Source of the DNA: JANRKH01 sp964351245
Lineage (GTDB): Bacteria > Pseudomonadota > Alphaproteobacteria > Rickettsiales > Rickettsiaceae
DNA: 64,000 nt
Direction of reading: 5' to 3'
Assembly: GCA_964351245.1 (NCBI GenBank)
Contig: CAYGNF010000001.1
Span: 1-64,000, forward strand
A program made the translations under genes and the position numbers. Of this stretch, positions 45,717 through 56,644 are shown in pieces; the first letter of the stretch is position 1; every line of letters begins with the position of its first letter. The notes beneath the pieces were generated by a model. The model made no database searches. It saw only the letters and a program-made list of their open reading frames with translations, and was not told where the DNA came from.

Positions 45717-46991
45717 ATGTATTATCGCCTATTGTTAATTGCTGGAATCACTCTAATTACATACCCTTCTTTTGCAAATGTGACTCAGATCATTGATGCA
45801 GAGATTAATTGCGCAATCACGAAAGTTGCAGAGCCGATGCGTAAATCATCTGGTGTTAGGGATATAACAATCAAAATTATTGCTCAATCATCTCCGAATG
45901 CATTCGCTACTTACGGTAATAATATCTTCCTATCATCAGGATTAATATCGCTATTTGATGATCCTAATGTTGTAAGAGGCGTGATAGCTCACGAGATTGG
46001 CCACCTAAAGGCAGGCCATCTACTACAGATGAATAATCGCGTTGCTGCTAGTAATGGTATGATGGCATGCTCCATTTTACTTTCTGCTGTTGCGCTTGTA
46101 TCAACCGGCAATACAGATGCATTATATCCGATAGCTTCTATCGCAACTCACACAAATGAGAGATGGAATCTCAAGCATTCCAGAGAAAATGAGTGCATTG
46201 CTGATTCTTCGGCTAAATCATTTCTTAATAAGGCTGGGTATAGCGAATACGGTCTGATCAAAGCATTGAGATATTTTCAATCCCATCAAAATATTCCTGA
46301 GACTGGAAGATATGATTCTACTCATCCTATAAGCCTTGACAGAATAAGAAGCTTAGAATTATCCCCAAGTAATCAATCTAGCAATGAAAACTCAGAATTA
46401 TTATTTCTTTATCAGATGGCATCAGCCAAGCTTCGGGGCATTGAATCATTGAAGCCAATCTGCAATATTGATAATATTGATGCAAAAAAATATTGCATGG
46501 CTCATTACTATCAAAAAAATAATCGTACAGAAGATGCGATAAGGGAGATAAATTATTTGGTCAATAAATATCCAAATTACCCATTTTTTTGGCAAAAAAA
46601 GGGGGAATTATTTCTGAGTATAGGCTCTAAAGAAGCACTAGTATATTATAGCAAAGCCCTTAATTTATCTAGTGATGCGATATTAAAAATCGAAGAAGCT
46701 ATAGCAAAAATTATTATAGAAAACTCCAAAGCTCATTTAAGTAATGCAATTGCTATTCTAGAAATTGGGCAGGGCGCACTCATACATAACACTACCATCA
46801 TCAAGTACCTATCTCTTGCCTATGATAAAATAGGGGAAAAGGGAATGCATTTATACTATAGAGCTTTAGGTGAGTATTTAGTGGGGAATATACAGAGGTC
46901 CAAAAAAATAGCAAAAATCGCACAAAGATATGCTGGTAACAATGTTACCCTTACTCAAAAAATAAAAGATATAATTGATGAGGATATTTAA
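45717..46991 (+). CDS. M48-family zinc metalloprotease with TPR tail (BepA-like)
   Basis: The 424-residue protein has a signal peptide (1-20, ending SFA). The M48 catalytic core shows HEIGH at His92, Glu93 and His96, and the third-ligand region SRENECIADSSA (about 154-165). The C-terminal 200 residues form helical TPR-like repeats. The layout equals BepA/YfgC, a periplasmic protease that clears misassembled outer-membrane proteins such as LptD. With tolC, lptE and surA-like genes nearby, an outer-membrane quality-control role is likely. It stands between htpG and the DsbA-like gene on one strand. Confidence 0.88.
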   Translation: MYYRLLLIAGITLITYPSFANVTQIIDAEINCAITKVAEPMRKSSGVRDITIKIIAQSSPNAFATYGNNIFLSSGLISLFDDPNVVRGVIAHEIGHLKAGHLLQMNNRVAASNGMMACSILLSAVALVSTGNTDALYPIASIATHTNERWNLKHSRENECIADSSAKSFLNKAGYSEYGLIKALRYFQSHQNIPETGRYDSTHPISLDRIRSLELSPSNQSSNENSELLFLYQMASAKLRGIESLKPICNIDNIDAKKYCMAHYYQKNNRTEDAIREINYLVNKYPNYPFFWQKKGELFLSIGSKEALVYYSKALNLSSDAILKIEEAIAKIIIENSKAHLSNAIAILEIGQGALIHNTTIIKYLSLAYDKIGEKGMHLYYRALGEYLVGNIQRSKKIAKIAQRYAGNNVTLTQKIKDIIDEDI

Positions 46992-47061
46992 AAATTTTAC
47001 TTTATTTATTTTGAGTTTAGGATATACCACTATTTAAATTATTACTTAAAAGAGGCGTATT

Positions 47062-48009
47062 ATGTTCGATAGATATCGTGGATTGATATTTTTTATTGTT
47101 TTTGTATCATTTGTGGCATATATGGGCTTTAGGGATAGTAAAAACATCTCTTTAACTGTACAAAAGTCTGTAGACGCAGCAATGAGTAAAATAGAAAGCA
47201 CTAATTCCTCTGATGTGATTTCATCTACAGAATTTAAAGCCAAAGTAGAGGAAATAGTCCATTCGGCTATAAAGCATAATGATGCTGTAAGGGAGATTAT
47301 TACATCTGAAGTACAGAGTGCAATAAGTGACATTGCGCAAGAGCAAAATTTGGACCAGTTGATTCAAGAAAATAAAAATAAAATATACGATCTTACTAGT
47401 CCCTCTATTGGTAATGCAACTTCTGAGAACGTAATAGTATTGTTTGTGGATTATAATTGCGGTTATTGTAAAGAATCAGCCAAGGCAATAGAGAATATCA
47501 TAACTAATGGTCAGGAAATTAAAGTAATATTTAAAGCTCTTCCTGTATTAGGTGCAAATTCAGCATATCTTGCAAAGATCAGTACGGCGGTATTTTTATC
47601 AGATCCATTGAAATATGAAGCTTTGAACTATAAATTCTTTGCAGAGACCCCAAGTACTAAAGAAGAAATAGATGCATTATTGCAAGAGTATAATCTTAAT
47701 GTGACATCAATAACGCAACTAGCAGAATCACCTGAAGTCAATAAGATAATCACTGACAATGCTCTTCTTGCAAAAACTCTGCACATTAAAGGTGTTCCTG
47801 TTTTTATTATTCATGAAAAATATTATAGGGGATACATGAGTGTAGATAATTTGCTCGATATATTAATGAATACAAAAAAACCATATAGCGTGAATGAAGT
47901 AGATAGTAAAGATGGTACAAAAGAGCAAAATAACGAGAGTCATACTTCATCTAAGTCAGGAGAAAATGAGGATGTAGGCAATACCACAGAAAATCATCAA
48001 GATCTTTAA
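47062..48009 (+). CDS. DsbA-family thiol-disulfide oxidoreductase, membrane-anchored
   Basis: The 315-residue protein starts with a membrane helix (about 7-22). A helical region (about 30-115) precedes a thioredoxin-fold domain with active-site CGYC at Cys133 and Cys136 and the cis-proline loop GVPVFII. The last 40 residues are a polar, Ser/Glu-rich tail. This matches the BdbD/Com1/DsbA-like oxidoreductases of Rickettsiales, which form disulfides in secreted proteins. AGAGG lies ahead of the ATG. Confidence 0.88.
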   Translation: MFDRYRGLIFFIVFVSFVAYMGFRDSKNISLTVQKSVDAAMSKIESTNSSDVISSTEFKAKVEEIVHSAIKHNDAVREIITSEVQSAISDIAQEQNLDQLIQENKNKIYDLTSPSIGNATSENVIVLFVDYNCGYCKESAKAIENIITNGQEIKVIFKALPVLGANSAYLAKISTAVFLSDPLKYEALNYKFFAETPSTKEEIDALLQEYNLNVTSITQLAESPEVNKIITDNALLAKTLHIKGVPVFIIHEKYYRGYMSVDNLLDILMNTKKPYSVNEVDSKDGTKEQNNESHTSSKSGENEDVGNTTENHQDL

Positions 48010-48230
48010 GAATTACATCAAAAGCATTAATTTGTGGTATAGTGGTGATTAAAGAATAGTGCCAAATCATCTATTATGCATTAAAAAGAATGTTTGATAA
48101 TAAGTGCTTTATTAATACCATTATTCAAAGCTACTCTATAGAAATTGACGACATAAACCTTGACTATTCTTATATACATAATATCATGAAGCTTAGGAAT
48201 CTTCCCTGTATCTATAATGTATAGTATTCT

Positions 48231-49595
48231 ATGAGAGTATTAAAAAAAGTAATATATGCTGTTTGCTTAATGGGCCTTGTCTCTTCTAATGCTATAGCAA
48301 TAGAGTTTTCAGAAGCTTTATCTAAAGCTTACACAAGCAATCCCAAGATTAAATCTCTACAATCAGATTATATATCATTATTGCAAAAATTTCCTGAGGC
48401 GATTTCTAGTGGATTTTTACCTGATATACGTTATGTACAACAGTCAAGTAATACAAAATCTAGATTGAGAGATTATCCTCAATTACCCGCTTCACGAAAG
48501 AAGAGTTTCTCCAAAGGCATTCAGGTGAAGCAAAATCTTTTTGCTGGTGGTGCTGGTATAGCAAATCTTGCTGCAGCTAAATATCAAATTGATATGGGGA
48601 GAATTAAGTATCTCACTAGTGAGCAGCAGTTTTTTATGGATGGCATCAAAATTTACACTCAATTTATTGCATCACAAGAGAAGCTAGAAGCGTCTAAAAG
48701 CTTTGTTTTATCTAATCAAAGACAGTACGAAGCAGAGCAGGAAAAAATGAAAGTGGGCCAGTCTACCTCTACCGACGTAGCATATGTGAAGTCACAATAT
48801 TCTAAAGCCTTGTATGATAATGCAAGATATACGGCAAGCTTCGCCTCTGCAAAAAGTGCATTTATAGCATTTTTCAATTGCCCACCAGAAGATCTCAAAT
48901 TACCTGATTTACCAGAGGGTTTGCCAGTAGATTATGACAACTTTAAGCAAAATGCATTGGCATCCAATTTATCATTAAAATATTTGAGTCTAAATCTTAA
49001 GGCTCAAAGAAGCGCTTTACGCTCGGCGCAAGCTCATCTCTTACCTACTCTAGATGCATCATTATCTTGTAATGAAGGGTATGATTATACTGTATCACCA
49101 CCAACCTCCAAACACAAAATCAAATCCTATAATACCGCCCTAACTTTAAATGTGCCTATATTGAGTAGTGGAGGCGCAGAATACTCTAGGATCAGGGCCG
49201 AAAATGCGAAATTGCGCTCAGTAACCTATGCGCTTGATAGTACTAATAATCAGATAGATTATGAGTTAATTACTCATTGGGAAGAATTTGAGTCAGCAAA
49301 ACTAGCTCTAACATTTGCAGAAGAGATGTTAGAAGCAAGGAGTCTTGCATATGAAGGCACTAAAACAAGCTTTGATGTTGGACTAAGGAGTCTACTTGAT
49401 GTTCTAAATGCCGAGAAAGAATTATATGAGGCAAAATCTCAATTAATAGATTCCAAGCAAAATGTTATTGTGTCATCTTATGTAATTAAGTCAGATTTAG
49501 CACAGTTAGTTGCTAAAAATATGAATTTAGGTACAAAAATATTTGACCCAGAACTTGAATTTCGAAAAACTAAGATCAAGATAATAGGATTCTAA
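48231..49595 (+). CDS. tolC: TolC-family outer-membrane channel protein
   Basis: The 454-residue protein has a signal peptide (about 1-24) and the OEP duplication: two halves of long coiled-coil helices with beta strands. It contains YTQFIASQEKLEAS, GQSTSTDVAYVKSQYSKAL in the first half and the matching GLRSLLDVLNAEKELYEAKSQLIDSKQN in the second. TolC forms the trimeric exit duct of type I secretion and efflux. The popZ-like gene follows after 15 bases, an order seen in other alphaproteobacteria. It may also serve as exit route for effectors. Confidence 0.93.
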   Translation: MRVLKKVIYAVCLMGLVSSNAIAIEFSEALSKAYTSNPKIKSLQSDYISLLQKFPEAISSGFLPDIRYVQQSSNTKSRLRDYPQLPASRKKSFSKGIQVKQNLFAGGAGIANLAAAKYQIDMGRIKYLTSEQQFFMDGIKIYTQFIASQEKLEASKSFVLSNQRQYEAEQEKMKVGQSTSTDVAYVKSQYSKALYDNARYTASFASAKSAFIAFFNCPPEDLKLPDLPEGLPVDYDNFKQNALASNLSLKYLSLNLKAQRSALRSAQAHLLPTLDASLSCNEGYDYTVSPPTSKHKIKSYNTALTLNVPILSSGGAEYSRIRAENAKLRSVTYALDSTNNQIDYELITHWEEFESAKLALTFAEEMLEARSLAYEGTKTSFDVGLRSLLDVLNAEKELYEAKSQLIDSKQNVIVSSYVIKSDLAQLVAKNMNLGTKIFDPELEFRKTKIKIIGF

Positions 49596-49610
49596 ACTAT
49601 AGGAGTTATA

Positions 49611-50228
49611 ATGAAAGCAAACTATTTTACGCAACACGATAAAAATTCACAAGCCAGAGACATATTAGAGAAAGTGAATCAAGCGCTTGATTCAAAAAAT
49701 CATAATAAGATTCAAGAATCTGAAGAAGATATTTTAGAATTAACAGATATGGCTTCATCAGCAGAAGATGATACATATAGAGAGCAAAATACAGTATCAG
49801 AAGATGGTAGGAATTTTAACTCTAGCTCTTACGATACTAACCCTAGTATAAATCAAGATTATGCAGAGAAAGAAATATACTCAGATACAACCAAGCCATT
49901 AGGTGCGCATGACCAGGATACTACCCTAAACCCTGCCAATGATGCATCAACAATTAACACTACATCAAATATGATCAAAATGAAGGAAAAAATGATTTCA
50001 GATACAACCGCACACAAAACAGTAGAATTATTTAACCAGTTAAAAACAACTGTAAAAAGCAAGATAGACTCCGAGGCAGTCAAATTCAAATCAGGGACAA
50101 TGTTAGAAGATGTGGTATCGGATTTATTAAGACCCCATATTGTAGAGTGGCTGAATCACAACTTACCCGCTATTGTAAAAACTTGCGTAGAAAAGGAAGT
50201 AAAAAAACTATTACCATCAGAAGAATGA
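49611..50228 (+). CDS. PopZ-like protein (DUF2497 C-terminus)
   Basis: The 205-residue protein has an acidic, Asn/Asp/Ser-rich disordered region (about 1-125) and a conserved helical C-terminus (about 160-203), MLEDVVSDLLRPHIVEWLNHNLPAIVKTCVEKEVKKL. This is the DUF2497 signature of PopZ. In Caulobacter PopZ forms a polar condensate that anchors the centromere and recruits cell-cycle kinases. Low sequence complexity in the linker and a short C-terminal oligomerisation domain fit. TAGGAG lies six bases before the ATG. It follows tolC and overlaps the next gene by four bases. Confidence 0.8.
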   Translation: MKANYFTQHDKNSQARDILEKVNQALDSKNHNKIQESEEDILELTDMASSAEDDTYREQNTVSEDGRNFNSSSYDTNPSINQDYAEKEIYSDTTKPLGAHDQDTTLNPANDASTINTTSNMIKMKEKMISDTTAHKTVELFNQLKTTVKSKIDSEAVKFKSGTMLEDVVSDLLRPHIVEWLNHNLPAIVKTCVEKEVKKLLPSEE

Positions 50229-51616
50229 AAAAATTTTGTATCTATATTGCTATTATATTACTTATTAGCGCAGAGACTACCATAGCTGGTGATAACCCAT
50301 CGCACAAAAGCGATGAAAAAAATCTATCCCAAGTCACCGAAGAGAAAAGTAAGACTTGGTCTTTACAAAAAGCATTCCAGGTATTAAAAGATTATATTTT
50401 TTGGTCGCCATTGAGTAATTCTGAGTTTATGAAATCGTTTTACGGATCAAAACATACGGAAACAGAGTTAACCAAAGACGAAAAATCTCAGAGCCCTGAG
50501 GAAGATTTGTTAAAAGCAAGCGCAGAAACTGAGGATCATCTACCGCAAGAGAGAGTAAATCACAAAACTGATATCGCCATAGGTGCAATTATCCCAGTAG
50601 AGAATGAGGACATTGTAAGCCAAGTTCCCCCGGAGGATTATGTGGATACTGATAATTTACACTTGCCTGAAATTGCATTAGAAGATACACAAGCTCTAGA
50701 ATCAAGTAGTAACTCGCAATCTCCTACGGATGACAAAGACACTATCAAACAAACCCAATTTGCACTAGAAGAGAGCGGTCAAAATAAAGAATTTTTACCC
50801 AGCCAAAAGTCTAGCATAGATGAAGAATTAGATAAATCTACTGATGAATTTGATAGTTCTATTGAGGCAAAAGATATATCGCAAAATTCAGGTCACCTGC
50901 AAGAGAATATATCGAGCGCTGAAAATGATGAAAAAGAAGAAGAGGTTGCAATTCTTACACAAGAAGATGCCCAAGATGCGATGAATGATGATGAATCAAA
51001 GGAAAAAAGAGAAGATGATGATTCATCGCAATCTATAACATTAAAGCATGGAAGTCTGAAACCATTAGATCGAGAGCAAGTGCTTTTAGAGGAAGAAAAA
51101 ACCAGAACCTATGAGCAATTTGTACAAGATGAAATTGCGATGTTACTTTTGCCAAGAGATGAGGTAGTGCTTGGAGAGATTACGCAAACCGGCAGAATAT
51201 CATATATAGATTCTCATGCATATCTCAAAGTGTTTTGGCGAGAATTTTATCATCATAGTAGAGAGGCTGCAACAATATCTATAAATAGCCATATTGAATC
51301 TCTCAAAAAAACACCTCCGGTTCTTACTCTTGATCAATCAAAAGCTTTATCATCTTATTATACAAAAAGAGGAGATATCGATAATTTAAGAGTCACGCTT
51401 GATAATTCTAGAATTAATTTGGTAAGATATAGAGATAACAAATTCTTTCTATTGCGCGATGCTATAGATGCAGATCAATATAATTCTGTGTACTATCTTA
51501 TTATGAGAAATTCTAATATATATTATGCCATCGAAAGCAAAGGTTGTATGAGGGATGAAGACTATATTAACCCAATTACTCTAAGACTCTTGCGCAAAAA
51601 ATACAATAGAATATAA
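50225..51616 (+). CDS. large acidic exported protein of unknown function
   Basis: From the ATG at 50225 the product has 463 residues with a signal peptide (MKKFCIYIAIILLISAETTIAG). A longer in-frame start at 50147 would run through popZ-like coding sequence and hide the signal peptide, so it is rejected. Residues about 25-310 are rich in Glu, Asp, Ser and Gln, with no predicted fold. The last 150 residues look globular (LLLPRDEVVLGEITQTG, then YLKVFWREFYHH and a YYTKRGDIDNLRVTLDNSR segment). I do not recognise a family. The ATGA junction couples its translation to the popZ-like gene. Confidence 0.75.
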   Translation: MKKFCIYIAIILLISAETTIAGDNPSHKSDEKNLSQVTEEKSKTWSLQKAFQVLKDYIFWSPLSNSEFMKSFYGSKHTETELTKDEKSQSPEEDLLKASAETEDHLPQERVNHKTDIAIGAIIPVENEDIVSQVPPEDYVDTDNLHLPEIALEDTQALESSSNSQSPTDDKDTIKQTQFALEESGQNKEFLPSQKSSIDEELDKSTDEFDSSIEAKDISQNSGHLQENISSAENDEKEEEVAILTQEDAQDAMNDDESKEKREDDDSSQSITLKHGSLKPLDREQVLLEEEKTRTYEQFVQDEIAMLLLPRDEVVLGEITQTGRISYIDSHAYLKVFWREFYHHSREAATISINSHIESLKKTPPVLTLDQSKALSSYYTKRGDIDNLRVTLDNSRINLVRYRDNKFFLLRDAIDADQYNSVYYLIMRNSNIYYAIESKGCMRDEDYINPITLRLLRKKYNRI

Positions 51617-51678
51617 TGCTTCTTACTGGTGAAATCTGATATATCAATTTTAGGGCCAAGAGAAGGAATAAGTATTCA

Positions 51679-51705
51679 TTGCAATAAATACTGAGCTTGT
51701 ATAAT
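51679..51705 (+). promoter_or_regulatory. possible promoter of trmD-rplS
   Basis: TTGCAA (51679-51684) and TATAAT (51700-51705) are both good hexamers, but the spacer is only 15 bases. The site lies 70 bases before trmD. Confidence 0.35.
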
Positions 51706-51776
51706 TTTTACATATATTCCGCAAAAAATATAGTTGATATCATTGATGTACTGAATATTGTTTTGTATGAGTATAT

Positions 51777-52514
51777 ATGAGAGTAAAAATCCTTACTAGT
51801 TTTCCAGAAATTTTTCCTGGACCTCTAGATATTTCTTTAATTGGAAACGCGCGTCAAAGAGGCATATGGTCTCTTGAAGTAATCAATATAAAGGATTTTG
51901 GGATCACTAGAACTCGTAGAATTGACGATACAACTTATGGCGGTGGTGTTGGTATGGTGATGTTACCCGAAGTGCTTGCAAATACTATCGAATTCGCAAA
52001 AAAAGATATGAATTCTCCTCAGATTTTTTACATGAGCCCAAGGGGCGAGGTTCATAATCAGGAGAAGGCTTTAGAAATATCTGGGTATCATGAAATAATA
52101 TTTATATGCGCAAGATTCGAAGGGATTGACGAAAGAGTAATAGAGGAGTATAATGTCTCCCAGATTAGCATAGGAGACTATGTGTTACCCGGAGGAGATG
52201 TTGCGGCAATCGCAGTTCTTGAGAGCGCCATAAGGCTATTACCTGGAGTTCTATCTAATCAAGATGCTTTACACGAAGAATCTTTTAATTATAACGCAAA
52301 TTACGGTAAACTTCTTGAATATCCTCAATACACAAGGCCAGCAGTGTGGAGGGAAAGAAGAGTACCAGAAGTGCTACTTGGCGGTAATCATGAGATGATT
52401 CGCAGGTGGAGACATACAAAATCTGTTGAGATTACGAAAAAGTTTCGCCCAGACCTCATCAAAAAAGATAGCTGTATAGATTATAGCGCTCAATATAAAG
52501 AAACGGAGAAATAA
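51777..52514 (+). CDS. trmD: tRNA (guanine-37-N1)-methyltransferase
   Basis: TrmD methylates G37 next to the anticodon, preventing frameshifts. The 245-residue SPOUT enzyme contains the N-terminal [15 protein letters not shown], the Gly-rich [13 protein letters not shown], the knot [31 protein letters not shown] and [20 protein letters not shown]. The C-terminal helix set is complete. It is followed by rplS after two bases. rpsP and rimM, the usual partners, are not present here. Confidence 0.97.
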   Translation: MRVKILTSFPEIFPGPLDISLIGNARQRGIWSLEVINIKDFGITRTRRIDDTTYGGGVGMVMLPEVLANTIEFAKKDMNSPQIFYMSPRGEVHNQEKALEISGYHEIIFICARFEGIDERVIEEYNVSQISIGDYVLPGGDVAAIAVLESAIRLLPGVLSNQDALHEESFNYNANYGKLLEYPQYTRPAVWRERRVPEVLLGGNHEMIRRWRHTKSVEITKKFRPDLIKKDSCIDYSAQYKETEK

Positions 52515-52516
52515 CC

Positions 52517-52876
52517 ATGAATATAATAGATAAATTTGAGCAGGATCAAATAACAAATTTGATCAGCGCAAAACAAATACCAGAATTTAGAGTAGGAGAT
52601 ACTCTAGTAGTTCAGGTAAAAATTTCAGAAGGTGTGACAGAGAGGCTGCAGTCTTTTGAGGGTGTAGCAATCGCAAAAAGATCACGGGGAATCAACTCTT
52701 CTTTTGTTCTTAGGAAGATCAGTTATGGAGAGGGGGTAGAGAGAAAATTCTTTGTATACTCGCCTCTAGTGCATACTATTAAGGTTACAAGAAGAGGTAT
52801 AGTCAGGAGAAGTAAATTATACTATCTAAGGTCTTTAAGAGGTAAGGCTGCAAGAATTAAGGAAAAAATGTATTAG
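52517..52876 (+). CDS. rplS: 50S ribosomal protein L19
   Basis: L19 sits at the 30S-50S interface. The 119-residue protein has the family body: [61 protein letters not shown] and [16 protein letters not shown] precedes the ATG. It forms an operon with trmD, two bases apart. A weak hairpin (CAAATCT/AGATTTG, 52905-52931) lies past the stop. Confidence 0.97.
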   Translation: MNIIDKFEQDQITNLISAKQIPEFRVGDTLVVQVKISEGVTERLQSFEGVAIAKRSRGINSSFVLRKISYGEGVERKFFVYSPLVHTIKVTRRGIVRRSKLYYLRSLRGKAARIKEKMY

Positions 52877-53138
52877 CATCTCAACTTTATTGTGTATTTC
52901 AAATCAAATCTACCACCTGGATTCAGATTTGTTACATAGAGCAAAAGCGATGCTAAACTATAATAAATTAAGAAAAAATATAGTGCTGATTGTATATAAA
53001 AAAAATATAAGATCACAGTCCCTAGATTGTTCAATTGACCAATTGTTTTGCTTGTATAGATTTACTTATTTAGAGCTTTATTATATTTACATTTTCTGAA
53101 ACCTTATCTATCATTTGTTAATATAATAAGGCATTTAT

Positions 53139-53630
53139 ATGAAATTACTACGATTATTAGTGTTAATACAGACTCTTCTACCATGCATATCTTTGGGATC
53201 GGATTATCCAAAAGATCGGCACGAGATAGAGCGAGATGAAATGGGATTGATATTAAATAGAGATATCGTACTCTTTAAATCAGATAGTACTCAGAAGCAA
53301 AAAAAGTCACAAAAAAACCTCAAAACCAGAGCATTATTCTGGAAAGCTACCAAAGATGTGCTTAAGGATATACCTATTAATGTTTCGGATTATTCATCTG
53401 GGATAATAATAACAGATTGGTATATTAGTAGGTTTAGGCCTAATTATAGCTTTAAAATAGAGGTTACTTTAGAAGGCCAAGAAGAAGGTGAATTAGGAGT
53501 TAGGGTACATGAAAGAAAATTAGAAAAAAACCAATGGTATAATGAACCAGAAAATGAAAAGTTGGTATTGAAGTATAAACAAATGATCCTAGATCGCGCT
53601 GATCTCATTTCTAAAAGAGAAAAAAAATAG
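53139..53630 (+). CDS. DUF3576-type exported protein
   Basis: The 163-residue product has a signal peptide (about 1-20). Its body carries the pattern ALFWKATKDVLKDIPI, then SGIIITDWYISRF and FKIEVTL...GVRVHERK, which fits DUF3576. That family sits directly upstream of leuS in many alphaproteobacteria, and here the stop touches the leuS start. It may be an outer-membrane-linked lipoprotein relative, but no lipobox cysteine is present. Function is unknown. Confidence 0.75.
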   Translation: MKLLRLLVLIQTLLPCISLGSDYPKDRHEIERDEMGLILNRDIVLFKSDSTQKQKKSQKNLKTRALFWKATKDVLKDIPINVSDYSSGIIITDWYISRFRPNYSFKIEVTLEGQEEGELGVRVHERKLEKNQWYNEPENEKLVLKYKQMILDRADLISKREKK

Positions 53631-56150
53631 ATGATAAATTTCAGAGATATAGATCAAAAGTGGCAAAAAATTTGGCGCCTCAATAATACTTTTGCTTCTG
53701 TACAAGATACTTCTAAGCCAAAGTATTATGTTCTAGAAATGTTTCCCTACCCCTCTGGTAAGATACATGTAGGCCATCTCAGAAACTATACTATGGGTGA
53801 TGTAACCGCAAGATTTTATAGGGCTAAAGGTTATAATGTACTTTATCCAATGGGATGGGACTCATTTGGTTTGCCAGCAGAAAATGCCGCAATATTGAAT
53901 AATAGACATCCAGAAGCATGGACATTAGAAAATATTGACTCTATGAAAAAGCAACTACTGAAGGCTGGGAATAGTTATGATTGGAGTAGAGAATTAACCA
54001 CATGTGATCCAGGCTACTACAAACATGAGCAGGCCTTTTTTATACAACTCCTCAAAAAAGATATTGCATATCAGAGAGAATCTCTAGTGAACTGGGATCC
54101 GGTAGATAATACAGTTCTTGCTAATGAGCAAGTGATAGAAGGAAGAGGATGGAGAAGCGGAGCCTTAATTGAAAAAAGACTATTAAGACAATGGTTTTTA
54201 AAAATTACAAACTACGCTGAAGAATTATTAGAAGAGACATATAATCTTGTGGGATGGCCTGAAAATGTCCGCATAATGCAACAAAACTGGATAGGCAAAT
54301 CTACTGGTGTAAATATTAGATTCAATATCAAGAATACTAATGAGTATGTAGAAGTATATTCTACAAAACCCGAGACATTATTTGGATGTAGCTTCATAGC
54401 CATTTGCTACGATCATCCGGTATTGGAGTTTGCTGCTGTATCAGGAATAGAAATTACTACATTCATAGATAAGTGCAAAAATATTTCAACTTCTCAAGCC
54501 GAAATGGATAAAGTAGATAAAGAAGGGGTGAAGATAAATCTAATTGCTTTGCATCCGTTTGATGAGTCTATAGAAATTCCTATATATATAGCAAATTATG
54601 TGCTTAAGGATTATGGTAGTGGCGCGGTTTTTGGGTGCCCAGCTCATGATGAAAGAGATTGGATCTTTGCGCAAAAATATAATCTATTAATTCAGCAAGT
54701 CATTACTGATACCCAGGAGTCTATAGATGTATCTTGCGCACCTTTTACGCAGGAAGGTACTATGATCAATTCAGATTTTCTCAATGGTCTATCATCTAAG
54801 GAAGCAAATAATGTTGTAATTGCAAAACTTGAATCGATACAAAAAGGAGAAGCAAAAACTAATTATAGACTAAAAGACTGGGGAATTTCAAGGCAACGAT
54901 ATTGGGGCTGCCCTATACCAATTATTTATTGCGATACTTGCGGGGTAGTGCACGAAAAAAATGAAAATCTACCAGTGACACTACCTACAGATGTGGATTT
55001 TTCTATTCCAGGAAATCCTCTTTCCACACACCCGACTTGGAAATACACGTTTTGCCCAGATTGTAGTGCTCCTGCAATCAGAGAGACTGATACTTTTGAT
55101 ACGTTTTTTGAGTCTTCTTGGTATTTTGCAAGATTTTGTAATATAAATGATGAAAAAATTATCAATAAAGAGGATGCAAATTACTGGCTTCCTGTAGATA
55201 AATATATAGGGGGTATAGAACATGCAATACTACATCTTTTATATGCAAGATTTTTTACCAAAGCTATGAGTGATGAAGGGTTATTAAATAAAAGAGAACC
55301 GTTCAAAAATTTGCTAACTCAGGGCATGGTGTTACATGAATCTTATAAAAATGCGTCTGGTGATTGGGTATATCCAGAGGAAGTAATAAAAACTGAAGCA
55401 GGCCTAACTCACAAAGATACTGGAGAAAAAATTACTCTGCTCAAAGTTGAAAAAATGAGCAAATCAAAAAAAAATCTTGTTGATGCAGAGAGTATTATGA
55501 GCTCTTATGGGGCCGATACTGTTCGATTGTTTATTTTATCTGATAGTCCGCCTGAAAAAGATCTGGAGTGGTCTAATGCGGGTGTAGAAGGATGCGCAAA
55601 GTTTATCGCTAGATTGCATCACATGAGTCAGGGCATTTTATCATATCCTAAGATGGTAAAAAAACGCGAAGATCTTATACATAAAACTCATAAAACAATA
55701 AAAGATGTTAGTATGGATATTGAGAATGCGCATTTCAATAAGGCAATAGCACGTATTAGAGAATTATTTAATTATGTAAATGAGGCTCTAGCTTGTGGAA
55801 AGGTTGATGACTCAATTGACTTTGCCTTTGAAGCAGTGATAAGACTTCTGAACCCCTTTTGTCCTCATGTTACTGAAGAAATATGGCAATTGTTACAAAA
55901 AGATAATATGCTCGCATTAAGCGCATGGCCCGCATACGAGGAAGAACTATGCGTACCTAAAATGGTAACCATAGCGGTGCAAATTAATGGCAAACTAAAA
56001 GGAACCATATCAATAGACCTAAACTCTAGTGATGATGTAGTTAGATCTTACGCTTCCAAAGATATGAATATTATTCATCATCTTCAGAATGTAAAAATTA
56101 TGAAAGTCATAATAGTGCCAAATAAAATTATTAACTTTGTTGTACAATAA
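53631..56150 (+). CDS. leuS: leucyl-tRNA synthetase
   Basis: LeuRS charges tRNA-Leu. The 839-residue class I enzyme has the HIGH motif as HVGH in [19 protein letters not shown]. The editing domain CP1 (about 220-420) has [10 protein letters not shown] and the threonine-rich STKPETLFG. The zinc-type insert holds CDTCGVV and FCPDCSAP, and the KMSKS loop is intact. The C-terminal domain ends normally. A tRNA-Leu gene is also in the window (2.3 kb). It abuts DUF3576 upstream and lptE two bases downstream. Confidence 0.98.
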   Translation: MINFRDIDQKWQKIWRLNNTFASVQDTSKPKYYVLEMFPYPSGKIHVGHLRNYTMGDVTARFYRAKGYNVLYPMGWDSFGLPAENAAILNNRHPEAWTLENIDSMKKQLLKAGNSYDWSRELTTCDPGYYKHEQAFFIQLLKKDIAYQRESLVNWDPVDNTVLANEQVIEGRGWRSGALIEKRLLRQWFLKITNYAEELLEETYNLVGWPENVRIMQQNWIGKSTGVNIRFNIKNTNEYVEVYSTKPETLFGCSFIAICYDHPVLEFAAVSGIEITTFIDKCKNISTSQAEMDKVDKEGVKINLIALHPFDESIEIPIYIANYVLKDYGSGAVFGCPAHDERDWIFAQKYNLLIQQVITDTQESIDVSCAPFTQEGTMINSDFLNGLSSKEANNVVIAKLESIQKGEAKTNYRLKDWGISRQRYWGCPIPIIYCDTCGVVHEKNENLPVTLPTDVDFSIPGNPLSTHPTWKYTFCPDCSAPAIRETDTFDTFFESSWYFARFCNINDEKIINKEDANYWLPVDKYIGGIEHAILHLLYARFFTKAMSDEGLLNKREPFKNLLTQGMVLHESYKNASGDWVYPEEVIKTEAGLTHKDTGEKITLLKVEKMSKSKKNLVDAESIMSSYGADTVRLFILSDSPPEKDLEWSNAGVEGCAKFIARLHHMSQGILSYPKMVKKREDLIHKTHKTIKDVSMDIENAHFNKAIARIRELFNYVNEALACGKVDDSIDFAFEAVIRLLNPFCPHVTEEIWQLLQKDNMLALSAWPAYEEELCVPKMVTIAVQINGKLKGTISIDLNSSDDVVRSYASKDMNIIHHLQNVKIMKVIIVPNKIINFVVQ

Positions 56151-56152
56151 CT

Positions 56153-56644
56153 ATGAAAGCCTGCATTATTTTGGTTTTCATTCTTTTTTCATGCACTTCT
56201 TTGCGCGATGAAGATATTGCGCACTTACTATCTTCAATAGAACTTGAAGTTCCTCAATCCACTATAGAGGAATACGAATTTATGAATCATTTACAGATAC
56301 TGCTCAATGCTAATACTAATACTGAAAAGAGGTATAGATTAAAGGTAAGCTTTTTAAAGACTAATAACCCAATAGTCATTCAATCAGAAACCGACACTAC
56401 AAGACATACTATTATACTGGCAGTAAATTTTCAGCTATTCTACCAGGATATTGCAACGGGAGTCTCTAAAGAAACTTGTATATGGGCTCAGGCATTTAAG
56501 CAAATTACTTCTTATAATACAGTATTTTCTCCATATTCCACAGATGTATTAATCCAGCAAACTGAAGTAGATCTTTATCGCACAAGCGCAGAAGAAATCA
56601 AAAGAAGATTAGTGATGTTTTTGAGGCAAAAACAGATAAAATAA
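56153..56644 (+). CDS. LptE-like LPS-assembly lipoprotein candidate
   Basis: A 163-residue product with a lipoprotein signal: LVFILFSC places the lipid-bearing Cys at residue 14. The mature part has an alpha/beta pattern (RYRLKVSFLKTNNPIVI, then a NFQLFYQDIATGVSKETCIW strand pair and a C-terminal helix IKRRLVMFLRQ). This fits LptE, the plug of the LptD outer-membrane LPS translocon, and leuS-lptE order is conserved in alphaproteobacteria. Sequence similarity in this family is low, so context carries much of the call. holA, the usual next gene, is missing. Confidence 0.65.
   Translation: MKACIILVFILFSCTSLRDEDIAHLLSSIELEVPQSTIEEYEFMNHLQILLNANTNTEKRYRLKVSFLKTNNPIVIQSETDTTRHTIILAVNFQLFYQDIATGVSKETCIWAQAFKQITSYNTVFSPYSTDVLIQQTEVDLYRTSAEEIKRRLVMFLRQKQIK

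Noticed and set aside
52890..53099. 69-codon plus-strand ORF between rplS and the DUF3576 gene
   Set aside because: Low-complexity Tyr/Lys/Leu composition, no ribosome site, no recognisable pattern.
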